A stretch of 64,000 nucleotides of DNA from contig CAWJBC010000017.1 in assembly GCA_963840975.1 (NCBI GenBank), positions 124,001 through 188,000 on the forward strand. The letters run 5' to 3'. The stretch comes from JAADJA01 sp963840975. Its GTDB lineage: Bacteria > Bacteroidota > Bacteroidia > Bacteroidales > JAADJA01. Both the position numbers and the translations under genes were made by a program. Numbering within the stretch: the stretch's first letter is position 1; every line of letters starts with the position of its first letter. Of this stretch, positions 38,584 to 47,400 are shown piece by piece. Below the pieces are notes generated by a model. The model had not been told where the DNA came from and searched no databases. It was given only the letters and a program-made list of their open reading frames with translations.

Positions 38584-38868
38584 ATTAATTCTGTTGAACT
38601 GTTACGATATACTTCTGAATACAGTTGCATAATTTTAAAGTATACCCAAAGAATCGCACTATGGAAGCAGGTTCCGTTATGACAAACAGAATCAGTGTTT
38701 AGAAAATTACAACTTATATAAAACGACCCCGGAAAATAACTATCAATAAAATTATTCATTTCAACCAACCTGGCAAAAATAGTCATAAAAAAAATGAGGT
38801 CAGCCTTTTTGGCTAACCCCACTTTTATTGATATCTGATGACAGATAAATATCGTCAGTCAGAGATAC
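38584..38868. other. Intergenic region, 285 bp
   Basis: It holds the terminator of the 38869-43323 gene (38791-38826) and the leader of the 35890 gene. A small frame of 83 residues runs through it, including the hairpin, and is not credible as a gene. No clear TAnnTTTG element was found. Confidence 0.4.
38791..38826 (-). terminator. Hairpin after the 38869-43323 gene
   Basis: The stem AAAATGAGGTcAGCC with GGCTaACCCCACTTTT (a few mismatches) and a 5-base loop lie about 45 bases past the stop at 38869. On the minus strand the stem ends in U-rich sequence. Confidence 0.7.
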
Positions 38869-41800
38869 TTAGTTCACAGTCATTTTTCTGATGACTTTTC
38901 CTTTTTCTGTATCAAGAGAAATGAAATAAATTCCCTTATCGAATTTGGTCACATCAATCTTATAATTCAATGCTGTGACTTGTTCGTTCAAAACAACCTG
39001 TCCTGAATTACTGATTACACGCACTCCTGTAAACTCTATAGTTGATTCAATTGTAAGTACATTAGAAACCGGGTTCGGGAAAATCCTGAACAAATCATCA
39101 TTTGTTTCTTCGATACCAACTGTAATCAAAGCATAAGAGGTATTGCTGAAACCTGATTCTCCAAAATAATAAACAGCTTTTACCTTATAGGCATACAACC
39201 CTGATGTCAGAGGACCATCTTCATAAGTCAATTCGGTTACAAGGGTTGTATTGATTTGAACGTTATCGCGGTAAATATTGTATCCATCAGCATCAAGGCA
39301 GGCATTTGATTCGTTCCATTCGAGGGTAACATAACCAAGCGTCGGTGTATTTGCAGCCGCTGAAAGTCCAAGAGGTTGTAAATTTCCTGGTTGCGGGACG
39401 GTAATGAATTTAGTTGCTGTTGGCATGGATTCTTCTCCGGCATAAACAGCTTTTACATAGTAATTGTATTCAATCTGCGGCATTACCAACGGATCGGTAT
39501 AAGTCATAACGGTTGAATTGCCAAGCAATGCGCCATCTTTGTATATATTCCAGCTATCGGGAGTTCCGCCTATAGGCATATCCCAAACCAGGTTTACATC
39601 TGTACATGTATAACTCAATGTCAGGTTGGTTGCAGGGATTAGACCAGCAACAGTCATAGTAACATTTACAACCGGAGAACCAACATCCGGATTGGAGCCG
39701 AAATGGATCTCTGCCTGATAAACGCCAGGGAACATATCCGTTGCATCAAAATGAAGGGTCATGTCTTCATTTGTCGTTGCTGTCAGCATTCCTGAAGTTG
39801 GACTAATGCTCAACCATGTGGAGAAAGGCGCTAATTCATAAACAAAGAACATATCAGGTGTACCCTGAATCACTCCACCTAATGAAACTGATCCCGGAAA
39901 AGCATTGGGAATAGTAAATAGTCCCCCAGCAATAGCATCCGCATTTGGAGGAAGGTCGGCAGTAACATCATGAGTAAATCCGGTCATTGAAATAGTATTT
40001 AAATCAGCCTGATAAAGAATCTGTGGAGTTCCTACTCCTGCTCCCTGGTCAAATAACCAGAGATAAGGACCGCCGGCACTCCAGTTATCATAAGCGGAAC
40101 CATAAATACCAACAAGTCCATGCGTTGCAGCCGGAATGGTAGCAAGGGTTGTGCCTGACATGCTTACACATACAATATCGGTTGCCCAGTTAGCCACCCA
40201 AAGTCCATTTAGTCCTTCGTCATAAGCAATATTCCTTACGGGTTGGGGTGAGGGGATAGAGCTAACCAGAGTTTTATTCACGAAATCCATCTGGTAAATA
40301 GTATTGGCTGCTGCACCTCCATAAAAATAAGTACCATCATAGGCAAGGTCCCTCAATCCGGTAACTCCTGGTATAGAAAATTCTTCAATTAAATTTCCAC
40401 TCAGATCATACTTATGGATCAGATTGGATGCCCAACGGGTAGTATAAAAAAACTGTCCGTCGCACTCGGCACCGGCATTACCGGCAGCCCCGCTTGCAGT
40501 AGTCAAATCTAATGAAAATTGAAGATCCCACGGATCTTTTGTTTCATCACCAATCAAAACCAGGCTTGCATTCCAATTAAGAGGTCCATTTCCAGGATTG
40601 CTGATATTTACAATTTCATCTGCTATTTCATTGGGTTCTAGTTCAACCGAAACAGCAAGTGGATTTACGACAATTTGCGGAGCTGTCAGTGAAAAATCCT
40701 GAGTTGTTGTCTGATCTTCAACAATGGTTATATCTGCACTTTGAGAGTTGTATCCGGTTGCAGAACATGTTACAGTATAATTACCAACCAATATGCCTGA
40801 AATATTATAGGTACCATCAATGCCAGTTGTTGCAGTCAATAAAGGTCCAATGTTAATTACCGCACCTTCCACTGGAGTACTATTCGATAATTTAGTAACT
40901 GTTCCGGCAAGATTACCATAGGCTACTTCAAAAATATTCACATTGTCAATAAAGACATCCGGTCCATATCCAGAATGACCAAAGAATCTGACCTTTATAG
41001 GGCTTCCAAATTGAGACAATGGAATTATTTCTGATGAAACAAATGTTCCGGGCGCAGTATTGCCTGCTCCGTCATTTGAATTAAAGTCTGCACCTTCCTT
41101 GTACCATACCTGAGTCCAGTTTACTCCATTGTCATCCGAAACCAATACTTCCAAGGCATCAAGAGGATAAGTTGCGCTAAATAAGTGCGACCAGTAAAAC
41201 TCCAATCCGAAATTTCCACCTGAGATATCAATCAGAGGTGTAGTCATGATATCCGTATTCCCTGATGATTGACCCCAGAAATTTGCTCTTGCACATTCGA
41301 CTCCGGTAATATATTGTACCCAGCTATAAGTTCCACCTGTCAAATCCCAACACAATGGAGGCCATATTGTATAGTCTTCCAAAAATGGGGCAGTAAACAG
41401 ATCACAGGCTGTGGTAAAAGTTTTTGGACCTGCCCATGAACTATAATCCCCACCTCCACAATCATCCCTAACGTAAAAAGAATAGGAGGTTTGGGCTGTC
41501 AAACCGCCCATATTATATGGACTGTTCAAACCAATTTGTGTTGGAACCCCGGTTGGTGTAAAGCCTGCAGGACCAAACTCAATATCAGATAATCCTGAAA
41601 AACTGTTCCAGATAAGATCAGCTGAATTTGGACCAATATTGGAAGCACTTAAAGTACCTGGCATTGGACAGGATGGGGATGGCTCCATTCTGAAATCATC
41701 AAAACTTAAATACCATGGAGAGGAACTGGGACAGTTCACCCTAATGGCGAAATAATAGGTTCCTGCGGCAGCAGGTTGAAAAGTATTAATAACCTGCTCG

Positions 41801-43323
41801 TAAATTTTTGTAGTGGTAGTGCCTGCCTCTAAAAATGAAGTCCCTAATTGAGTAGCTCCAACTGAACTCTGAGAAGTATTGTAAAATACATCTCCCGTCC
41901 ATCCTGAATAATTATCACCTGCCCACCAAAACGAGAAATCGTATGGAGTACCTGCATCAAGACCAAACCCAGGAGTCCAGACATATTCGTCTGTTGCAAA
42001 CCAGGACTCTCTTAAAAATTGCGTGCCTGTATAGGCATCTGCATCGTAAGTTGAGCTTGCATTGTTTGTAGTTAGCCAATCACCGTTTTCCTTCAGCCAG
42101 CAGGAAGGAAGGGCTGGAATGGTAACCCCTTCAAAGCCTTGTGTCCATGGGAAAACTGAAATTGTACCACAAACAGTTGAAAAGTTCCATATCGGACCAT
42201 TGGTAGTTCCGTTGGCATTGTAAGCCACAACCTGCCAACTATAGGTGGTTGCAAAGCTTAAATTGGAATAACTATAAGTGCCGGTGGCGCCTGATGGCTG
42301 GTTGTCAATTACTTTTACCATATTACCAGCAGGACCGAACCAAAGATCATAAGTATTGGTATTATTGCCAAAACTCCAGGTAATGTCACCGTTTACTGGA
42401 ATATCAAATGTGCCATTGATGGGAACTTCGTTGTAGGGCATTCCGGGAGGAGGGTTAATCAATTCCTCACCGGTTATCTGCATATTTGCCCGGTTTGCTG
42501 AAACCGTTCCAGCAAGGGTTGTTAAACATGCCGGATTGGTATCGGATTGATAACGTGCACACGTATTTGTCCCGGTGGTTGCTGTGTAATATACCGATGC
42601 GTTTTGTGTATAGGCTCCCGGGATTAAAGTTGTACAAATATCAATCAAAAGGTTGGAAGTGCCGTCCCATGTAAAAGGTGTATCAAAAGTATGCGTATTC
42701 CATCCAACTACAGGCAAAAACGAGGGAAGTGTAAAAACGGTAGCATAACCATCATTGTCGAAAGTAGTTGTGAGAGCACTAACTGAGGTCTGCTTCATGG
42801 AAATCGTAAAATTTGGCATATCAACACATGTGTTAAGGGCTGAAACATTAAACCCTAATGCAGTGATATCTCCTGCACCGATTCCAAGAGGCATTAATTC
42901 TGATGCAAGGATCAGGTATTGCTGCCTGAAATTTTTGTAGTAGGTTCCGTAGGGTGTGGGATTACCTGTTGTTGTGTTGGTGGTAGTTCCCGTTCCCAAA
43001 GTTACAGTAATGGAAGCATCAGGATTAAGGATTTTTTCCACATAAGAGGTTGATTCCAAAACTGTAGAACTTGATCCATCCTCAGATTTCATCTCACTAA
43101 GGATTTTCTTTGCCAACATCAAATCTTCTGATGAGGCAGTTCCATTAATGAATTCTTTGATCGAAATTTCTGATTTCTCAAGTAGCGTCAGTTGCTCCTT
43201 TGAAAATTCTGCTTTTACAGGAGCCTTTTCTGTGGTTGCACTCTTTTGTGCCTGAACCAAAAGCACCGATGATGACAGGAGCAGTATCATCATCCATTGC
43301 CAAATAATTGTAAACTTTTTCAT
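38869..43323 (-). CDS. T9SS-secreted multidomain surface protein with cleaved-adhesin-like domains
   Basis: 1484 residues, the largest of three tandem paralogs. Signal peptide MKKFTIIWQWMMILLLSSSVLLVQAQ. An N-terminal domain of about 230 residues is followed by a fibronectin-III-like domain (NTYDLWFGPAG), a lectin/cleaved-adhesin-like jellyroll (PWTQGFEGVTIPALPSCW), another fibronectin-III-like domain and a second jellyroll (FLEDYTIWPPLCW...DVFIDNVNIFE). The shared block then follows: carboxypeptidase-regulatory-like domain (GNLAGTVTKLSNSTPVEGA), NPGNGPLNW domain, propeller (GLRDLAYDGTYFYGGAAAN), Ig-like domain, two fibronectin-III domains and a T9SS type A domain (RIFPNPVSNV, final RKMTVN). 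The jellyrolls resemble those in gingipain-type adhesins. The ligand is unknown. Confidence 0.87.
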   Translation of the reverse strand: MKKFTIIWQWMMILLLSSSVLLVQAQKSATTEKAPVKAEFSKEQLTLLEKSEISIKEFINGTASSEDLMLAKKILSEMKSEDGSSSTVLESTSYVEKILNPDASITVTLGTGTTTNTTTGNPTPYGTYYKNFRQQYLILASELMPLGIGAGDITALGFNVSALNTCVDMPNFTISMKQTSVSALTTTFDNDGYATVFTLPSFLPVVGWNTHTFDTPFTWDGTSNLLIDICTTLIPGAYTQNASVYYTATTGTNTCARYQSDTNPACLTTLAGTVSANRANMQITGEELINPPPGMPYNEVPINGTFDIPVNGDITWSFGNNTNTYDLWFGPAGNMVKVIDNQPSGATGTYSYSNLSFATTYSWQVVAYNANGTTNGPIWNFSTVCGTISVFPWTQGFEGVTIPALPSCWLKENGDWLTTNNASSTYDADAYTGTQFLRESWFATDEYVWTPGFGLDAGTPYDFSFWWAGDNYSGWTGDVFYNTSQSSVGATQLGTSFLEAGTTTTKIYEQVINTFQPAAAGTYYFAIRVNCPSSSPWYLSFDDFRMEPSPSCPMPGTLSASNIGPNSADLIWNSFSGLSDIEFGPAGFTPTGVPTQIGLNSPYNMGGLTAQTSYSFYVRDDCGGGDYSSWAGPKTFTTACDLFTAPFLEDYTIWPPLCWDLTGGTYSWVQYITGVECARANFWGQSSGNTDIMTTPLIDISGGNFGLEFYWSHLFSATYPLDALEVLVSDDNGVNWTQVWYKEGADFNSNDGAGNTAPGTFVSSEIIPLSQFGSPIKVRFFGHSGYGPDVFIDNVNIFEVAYGNLAGTVTKLSNSTPVEGAVINIGPLLTATTGIDGTYNISGILVGNYTVTCSATGYNSQSADITIVEDQTTTQDFSLTAPQIVVNPLAVSVELEPNEIADEIVNISNPGNGPLNWNASLVLIGDETKDPWDLQFSLDLTTASGAAGNAGAECDGQFFYTTRWASNLIHKYDLSGNLIEEFSIPGVTGLRDLAYDGTYFYGGAAANTIYQMDFVNKTLVSSIPSPQPVRNIAYDEGLNGLWVANWATDIVCVSMSGTTLATIPAATHGLVGIYGSAYDNWSAGGPYLWLFDQGAGVGTPQILYQADLNTISMTGFTHDVTADLPPNADAIAGGLFTIPNAFPGSVSLGGVIQGTPDMFFVYELAPFSTWLSISPTSGMLTATTNEDMTLHFDATDMFPGVYQAEIHFGSNPDVGSPVVNVTMTVAGLIPATNLTLSYTCTDVNLVWDMPIGGTPDSWNIYKDGALLGNSTVMTYTDPLVMPQIEYNYYVKAVYAGEESMPTATKFITVPQPGNLQPLGLSAAANTPTLGYVTLEWNESNACLDADGYNIYRDNVQINTTLVTELTYEDGPLTSGLYAYKVKAVYYFGESGFSNTSYALITVGIEETNDDLFRIFPNPVSNVLTIESTIEFTGVRVISNSGQVVLNEQVTALNYKIDVTKFDKGIYFISLDTEKGKVIRKMTVN

Positions 43324-43381
43324 CGTAATAAAATTTTAGGTTAGTATTATGTTGATAATCAAATATATAAATTCTTTTTCG

Positions 43382-43389
43382 CAAAGATA
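43382..43389 (-). promoter_or_regulatory. TATCTTTG element before the 43323 gene
   Basis: On the minus strand TATCTTTG (43382-43389) lies about 60 bases before the start. A second TATATTTG at 43360-43367 is an alternative. Neither has an upstream TTTG at the ideal distance. Confidence 0.4.
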
Positions 43390-43535
43390 TTGATAATTAT
43401 TCATCATTTTTTTAACTCAACTAAATTACACTTTTTTATTAAAACAACATAAGATACAATTTTTTTTTAAAAAGTAGAGTTTGTATTTCAATTCCTTCCT
43501 TCTGTTTTGTCCTCAGAAACCGCAGGTTTTACTAA

Positions 43536-44957
43536 TCACAATCTACTTTTCACAAGAATTTTTGCCTCCATCATATCCATGATAGCATATTTTACTCCTT
43601 CCCTGCCAAGCCCCGAATCTTTGACTCCGCCATAAGGCATGTGATCCACCCTGAAAGTCGGTACATCATTGATGATCACTCCTCCGACCAAAATTTGATT
43701 AAAAGCTTGATTCATTTGTCTCAGGTCCTGTGTGAACACCCCTGCCTGAAGTCCAAAGTTTCCACTATTAACTTCTGTACAGGCTTCTTCAAAATTTGAA
43801 TAGTGCTCCAGTGTTACAACCGGACCGAAAACCTCAAGCGCACAAACTTTCATCCGTGAATTTGTTCCGGTGAGTGCCGTTGGAGGATAAAATGAACCAT
43901 CACGCAAACCACCTGTTAGAATTTTTGCTCCATCATTTACTGATTCATTTACCCATTCTTCTACCCGGATGGCATTTGCTTCATCTATCATGGCTGAAAT
44001 TTCGGTATTTTCATCCATAGGATCACCAACTCTTAAATTTTTTACAGCACTGATAAATTTGTCTGCAAAATCATTGAAGACTTTTTTGTGAACATAAATC
44101 CGCTGGGCGTGGATACAAACTTGTCCGGAATAAGAAAAACCTCCCACAACACATTTGGCAACCGCCTGATCAATTTCAGCGCTTTCGGTAACGATAACCG
44201 CAGCATTGCCTCCCAATTCTAAAACAACTTTCTTTTTGCCGGCTTGCTGCTTCATTTTCCAACCCACTTCAGGCGATCCCGTAAAAGTAAGAAGTCTAAA
44301 TCGGGGATCTGTCACTAACAAATTTCCTGTTTTTCTGTCCATCGGAAGTATGGAAACAGCACCTTTGGGTAATTCAACTTTGCAAATTATTTGAGCAAGT
44401 TTAAGTGTAGAAAGTGGTGTTGTTGTAGCCGGTTTTAGAATGATGGGGCATCCCGCTGCAATAGCCGGTGCTATTTTGTGAACAGCCAGGTTGAGTGGAA
44501 AATTAAAAGGCGAAATCCCAGCCACTAAACCTATGGGAAAATACCTTACAAGTCCTTCTTTTCCTTCTCCTGCTTGGGTCCAGTCAAGATCAATATATTC
44601 TTTCGGAAGGCGTTTGGATTCTTCGGCAGCAATGATAAAGGTCTGAATGGCGCGATCAACTTCACTCAAAGCATATCTGATCGGTTTTGCAGATTCGAGG
44701 CAAATCAAACGGGCGAAATCAGTTCTTTCCTGCCTGATCAATTCAGCTATTTTCATCAGCACTTCATAACGGGCAAAGGATGGCATCCCGAACATTGTTT
44801 TCTCTACAGCCTGTGCCGAACTTATCGCCGATTCAAGTTCATTTGAACCTGCAAGGAAAGTTTTTCCAACGATCTCATTATTAAAAGGGTTGAAAACTTT
44901 CAGGGGATGGTTGGTTGTAAGCAACTCACCTCCAATTAATATTTTAAATTCATTCAT
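43536..44957 (-). CDS. NAD(P)-dependent aldehyde dehydrogenase
   Basis: 473-residue cytosolic enzyme of the aldehyde dehydrogenase superfamily, oxidising an aldehyde to the acid. The proton-abstracting Glu247 lies in VLELGGNAA and the nucleophile Cys281 in GGFSYSGQVCIHAQR. The cofactor site includes ISPFNFPLN (148-156) and LKPATTTPLS, and FTGSPEVG forms the nucleotide-binding turn. The GQVCIHAQ context is close to lactaldehyde/phosphonoacetaldehyde and GapN-like branches, so a small hydroxy- or phospho-aldehyde is possible; the substrate cannot be fixed from sequence. The gene stands alone between the surface protein and the lipoprotein. Confidence 0.92.
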   Translation of the reverse strand: MNEFKILIGGELLTTNHPLKVFNPFNNEIVGKTFLAGSNELESAISSAQAVEKTMFGMPSFARYEVLMKIAELIRQERTDFARLICLESAKPIRYALSEVDRAIQTFIIAAEESKRLPKEYIDLDWTQAGEGKEGLVRYFPIGLVAGISPFNFPLNLAVHKIAPAIAAGCPIILKPATTTPLSTLKLAQIICKVELPKGAVSILPMDRKTGNLLVTDPRFRLLTFTGSPEVGWKMKQQAGKKKVVLELGGNAAVIVTESAEIDQAVAKCVVGGFSYSGQVCIHAQRIYVHKKVFNDFADKFISAVKNLRVGDPMDENTEISAMIDEANAIRVEEWVNESVNDGAKILTGGLRDGSFYPPTALTGTNSRMKVCALEVFGPVVTLEHYSNFEEACTEVNSGNFGLQAGVFTQDLRQMNQAFNQILVGGVIINDVPTFRVDHMPYGGVKDSGLGREGVKYAIMDMMEAKILVKSRL

Positions 44958-45039
44958 TTTATGTCCATCAGGTAGATCGTAAAATTAAGAATATTGGGAA
45001 ATTGACCCTGAAAAAAAGCAGGTAAAAACGGTCATTTTC

Positions 45040-45537
45040 TTAATTTCTCAAAAACCAGCCGGTTGAGATTGTGTTGCTTTTGTTCAGCGCCCTGTCAACA
45101 ATGTAAGCATCAAACTTAATGGTATCAAACGATGACTGAAAATTATAAATGAAAAGCGTATCTTCTATTTCACCTTTGATTGATTTAATGGAACCCAGAG
45201 GAGTAAGCATGGGAATACGGGCATAAAACTCACTTGAATCGGCAATAACCACGTGAACCTCTTTTCCATTGCGCAATTCATAATATTTAATATAAAAATT
45301 ATAATCGTATGGCGGCGTCACTTCATTGTCCCTCAGACCGATATCGCCATCGCCATCTTTGAATGAAATTTTAAGGACTCCCCTGTCGTAAAGGTTAATG
45401 TAAGAATTATAAATTTTGATCATTCCTTCATATTCTATCTGAGGAATGGTAGGATACTCTTCCTTTTTCTGGCATGAAGACATCCATCCCGCAAACAGGA
45501 TAATGGCAACAGCGTATTTAAACCAGGTTTTCATCAT
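45040..45537 (-). CDS. Small lipoprotein of unknown function
   Basis: 165 residues. The N-terminus MMKTWFKYAVAIILFAGWMSSC carries a lipobox with Cys22, so it should be a lipoprotein. The mature part starts with the charged linker QKKEEYPTIP and contains a beta-rich domain with SFKDGDGDIGLRDNE, an Asp/Gly-rich loop that could bind calcium. Similar small lipoproteins are common in Bacteroidota next to unrelated genes. It is divergent from the LuxE-like gene (72-base gap). No named function is supported. Confidence 0.75.
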   Translation of the reverse strand: MMKTWFKYAVAIILFAGWMSSCQKKEEYPTIPQIEYEGMIKIYNSYINLYDRGVLKISFKDGDGDIGLRDNEVTPPYDYNFYIKYYELRNGKEVHVVIADSSEFYARIPMLTPLGSIKSIKGEIEDTLFIYNFQSSFDTIKFDAYIVDRALNKSNTISTGWFLRN

Positions 45538-45583
45538 TTTAATCCTGTGTAAAAATAGAAACTTTATTGTTCCAATTTCACTT

Positions 45584-45591
45584 TATCTTTA
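45584..45591 (+). promoter_or_regulatory. TATCTTTA -7-like element for the LuxE-like gene
   Basis: TATCTTTA, one base off TAnnTTTG, lies 18 bases before the ATG at 45610. No clean TTTG lies 19-21 bases upstream. Confidence 0.35.
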
Positions 45592-45609
45592 CAAAACATT
45601 TTACACGAT

Positions 45610-46590
45610 ATGAAGATTGAGGAATTCAAAAACAAAATATTTGAAATAAAATCCGATTCAGAATTTAACGAAATCGCTTTGGAGATATTTCATTATCAGT
45701 ATGTGAATAACCCGGTTTATAACCAATATGTCGGTTTGAATATCAGCAATATCGAAAAAATCAATCATTATAAACATATTCCGTTTTTGCCCATTGAACT
45801 TTTTAAATCTCATAGAGTAGTTTGCAGATCTTCTGAACCGGAAAAGATTTTCGAAAGCAGCGGTACAACAGGTTTTCCGACAAGTAAACATTATGTTCAG
45901 GATTTGAGCTTGTACGAAAACAGTTTCCGAGGTTGCTTTCAGCAGTTTTATGGCCATCCTGAACAATACCTCATTCTGGCATTGCTGCCTAATTATCTTG
46001 AAAGTGAAAACTCTTCCCTGGTTTTTATGGTTGAAAAGTTAATTACTTTAAGCAAAAATCCACTCAGCGGTTTTTATCTGAATAATTATGATGAACTGGC
46101 AGAAACGCTTAATAAAAATAACAGTCAGAAAGCGCTGGTAATTGGAGTATCATTCGCCCTGCTCGAATTTACCGAAATGTATGAAATCCCTCTTGCCAAC
46201 GGCATTATCATGGAGACTGGCGGAATGAAAGGCAGGCGAAAGGAGATCATCCGGGAAGAATTGCATCTGCAACTTGCTGCAAAATTTCATACCGCTAAAA
46301 TCCACTCCGAATACGGGATGACCGAATTGCTTTCGCAAGCTTATTCTGATGGCGATGGGATTTTCAAGACTCCTCCCTGGATGAAGGTTCTGATCCGCGA
46401 TACCAACGATCCAAAATCGCTGTTGGGTAATGATAAAACAGGCGGGTTAAATATTATTGACCTTGCAAATCTTTATTCCTGCTCATTTATTGCCACTCAG
46501 GATTTGGGTAAAACTTACCGGGATGGCAGCTTCGAAGTATTGGGTAGATTTGATAACAGCGACATCCGGGGATGCAACCTGATGATATAA
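45610..46590 (+). CDS. LuxE-like acyl-protein synthetase/acyltransferase
   Basis: 326 residues of the LuxE acyl-protein synthetase family, related to adenylate-forming enzymes. The nucleotide motif is ESSGTTGFPTSKH (about 93-105), and the later signature is EYGMTELLSQAYSDG. In luminous bacteria LuxE activates a fatty acid as acyl-AMP and holds it on a cysteine near the C-terminus. Here Cys323 in DIRGCNLMI at the very end is the obvious counterpart. No luxA, luxB, luxC or luxD genes are nearby, so bioluminescence is not implied; acyl transfer in lipid or surface-glycan modification is a guess. A TATCTTTA element lies about 20 bases upstream. Members of this group are shorter than LuxE (about 370). 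Confidence 0.85.
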   Translation: MKIEEFKNKIFEIKSDSEFNEIALEIFHYQYVNNPVYNQYVGLNISNIEKINHYKHIPFLPIELFKSHRVVCRSSEPEKIFESSGTTGFPTSKHYVQDLSLYENSFRGCFQQFYGHPEQYLILALLPNYLESENSSLVFMVEKLITLSKNPLSGFYLNNYDELAETLNKNNSQKALVIGVSFALLEFTEMYEIPLANGIIMETGGMKGRRKEIIREELHLQLAAKFHTAKIHSEYGMTELLSQAYSDGDGIFKTPPWMKVLIRDTNDPKSLLGNDKTGGLNIIDLANLYSCSFIATQDLGKTYRDGSFEVLGRFDNSDIRGCNLMI

Positions 46591-46609
46591 TTAACCAGTT
46601 TCCACATTT

Positions 46610-47281
46610 TCAGAAAAGATATTCCATAGGCTTAACCAACTCTCCCGAATCGTTCAATGGTGAGTTAACCAACTTTGAAACCGGGAATGCTGTCATTTCC
46701 TGTTCCGGATAGGGTTTTAAAAAAGATAATAAAAGCGCCGGATCATTTTCGTTCAGCCAAAGTTTCTCTGCATTTCGTTCAAGGATCACAGGCATGCGAC
46801 TGTGAATGTTTTCCATCAGCTTGTTAGGCGAAGTGGTAATGATCGCAAACGAATTGATCAGGTTTCCTTCTTCATTTTTCCAGCTATCCCATATTCCCGC
46901 CATAGCAAACAAACCTTTGTCATTCATTGTAATCCGATAAGGAATTTTCTCCTTTTTATTAATGGTTTTCCATTCGTAAAAACCGTCGCTCAAAACCAGG
47001 CATCTTTTGCGTTTCAGGGAGTTTTTAAAGGAGGGCTTCTCTGCAATGGTTTCCGCTTTGGCATTGATCAACTTGTTTCCAATGCTTTTATCTTTCGCCC
47101 AGAAAGGGATAAGGCCCCAGCGGTAGTAACTCAATTCGCCGGGATTCAGGTTCGATATTACTGCCAAATCCTGTGAAGGAGCGCTGTTGTAACGCGGTTT
47201 ATAACGCGAACTATCAACTTTCACATCGAATCTATCTTCGATGATCTTAGCCAAAGGTGAAAATGAAAATCTGCCACACAT
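46610..47281 (-). CDS. SRAP-family abasic-site processing protein (YedK/HMCES)
   Basis: 223 residues. SRAP proteins form a stable crosslink to abasic sites in single-stranded DNA through the amino-terminal Cys2. Residues matching the Escherichia coli YedK active site are Cys2 (MCGRF), Asn73 (INAKAET), Glu103 (GFYEWK) and His160 (IHSRMPV). The WGLIPFWA segment that lines the DNA groove is present. The gene follows the UmuC-type polymerase on the same strand with a 112-base gap containing short tandem repeats, a pairing that fits a DNA-damage (SOS-type) unit; coregulation is inferred. It converges with the LuxE-like gene (19-base gap). Confidence 0.93.
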   Translation of the reverse strand: MCGRFSFSPLAKIIEDRFDVKVDSSRYKPRYNSAPSQDLAVISNLNPGELSYYRWGLIPFWAKDKSIGNKLINAKAETIAEKPSFKNSLKRKRCLVLSDGFYEWKTINKKEKIPYRITMNDKGLFAMAGIWDSWKNEEGNLINSFAIITTSPNKLMENIHSRMPVILERNAEKLWLNENDPALLLSFLKPYPEQEMTAFPVSKLVNSPLNDSGELVKPMEYLF

Positions 47282-47315
47282 AAATTAGTTCAAAGTTTCA
47301 GGGTTAAAGTTCAAT

Positions 47316-47349
47316 GTTCAGGGTTTTGGGTTCAGAGTTTTGGGTTCAG
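47316..47349. repeat. 14-bp tandem repeat between the UmuC and SRAP genes
   Basis: Two and a half copies of GTTCAGNGTTTTGG. Degenerate versions (GTTTCAGGGTTAAA, GTTCAATGTTCAGGG) extend upstream to about 47295. It is non-coding and of unknown function. Confidence 0.55.
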
Positions 47350-47360
47350 TGATTTTTTCC

Positions 47361-47400
47361 ATTTTAGTCATTCCAAAAATTTAGTCAATTTAGTCAATTC
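47361..47400. repeat. Dispersed TTTAGTCAA-type repeat, copy 2
   Basis: Three TTAGTCA units (ATTTTAGTCATTCC, ATTTAGTCAA, TTTAGTCAATTC). It resembles the segment at 24804-24833, and the last unit overlaps the stop of the UmuC-type gene. Confidence 0.4.

Noticed and set aside
38571..38822. 83-residue frame on the minus strand between two surface protein genes
   Set aside because: It runs through the terminator hairpin at 38791-38826, overlaps the start of the next gene and has no family features.
45610..46590. Bioluminescence function for the LuxE-like gene
   Set aside because: There are no luxA, luxB, luxC or luxD genes nearby, and LuxE-like proteins are common in non-luminous Bacteroidota.
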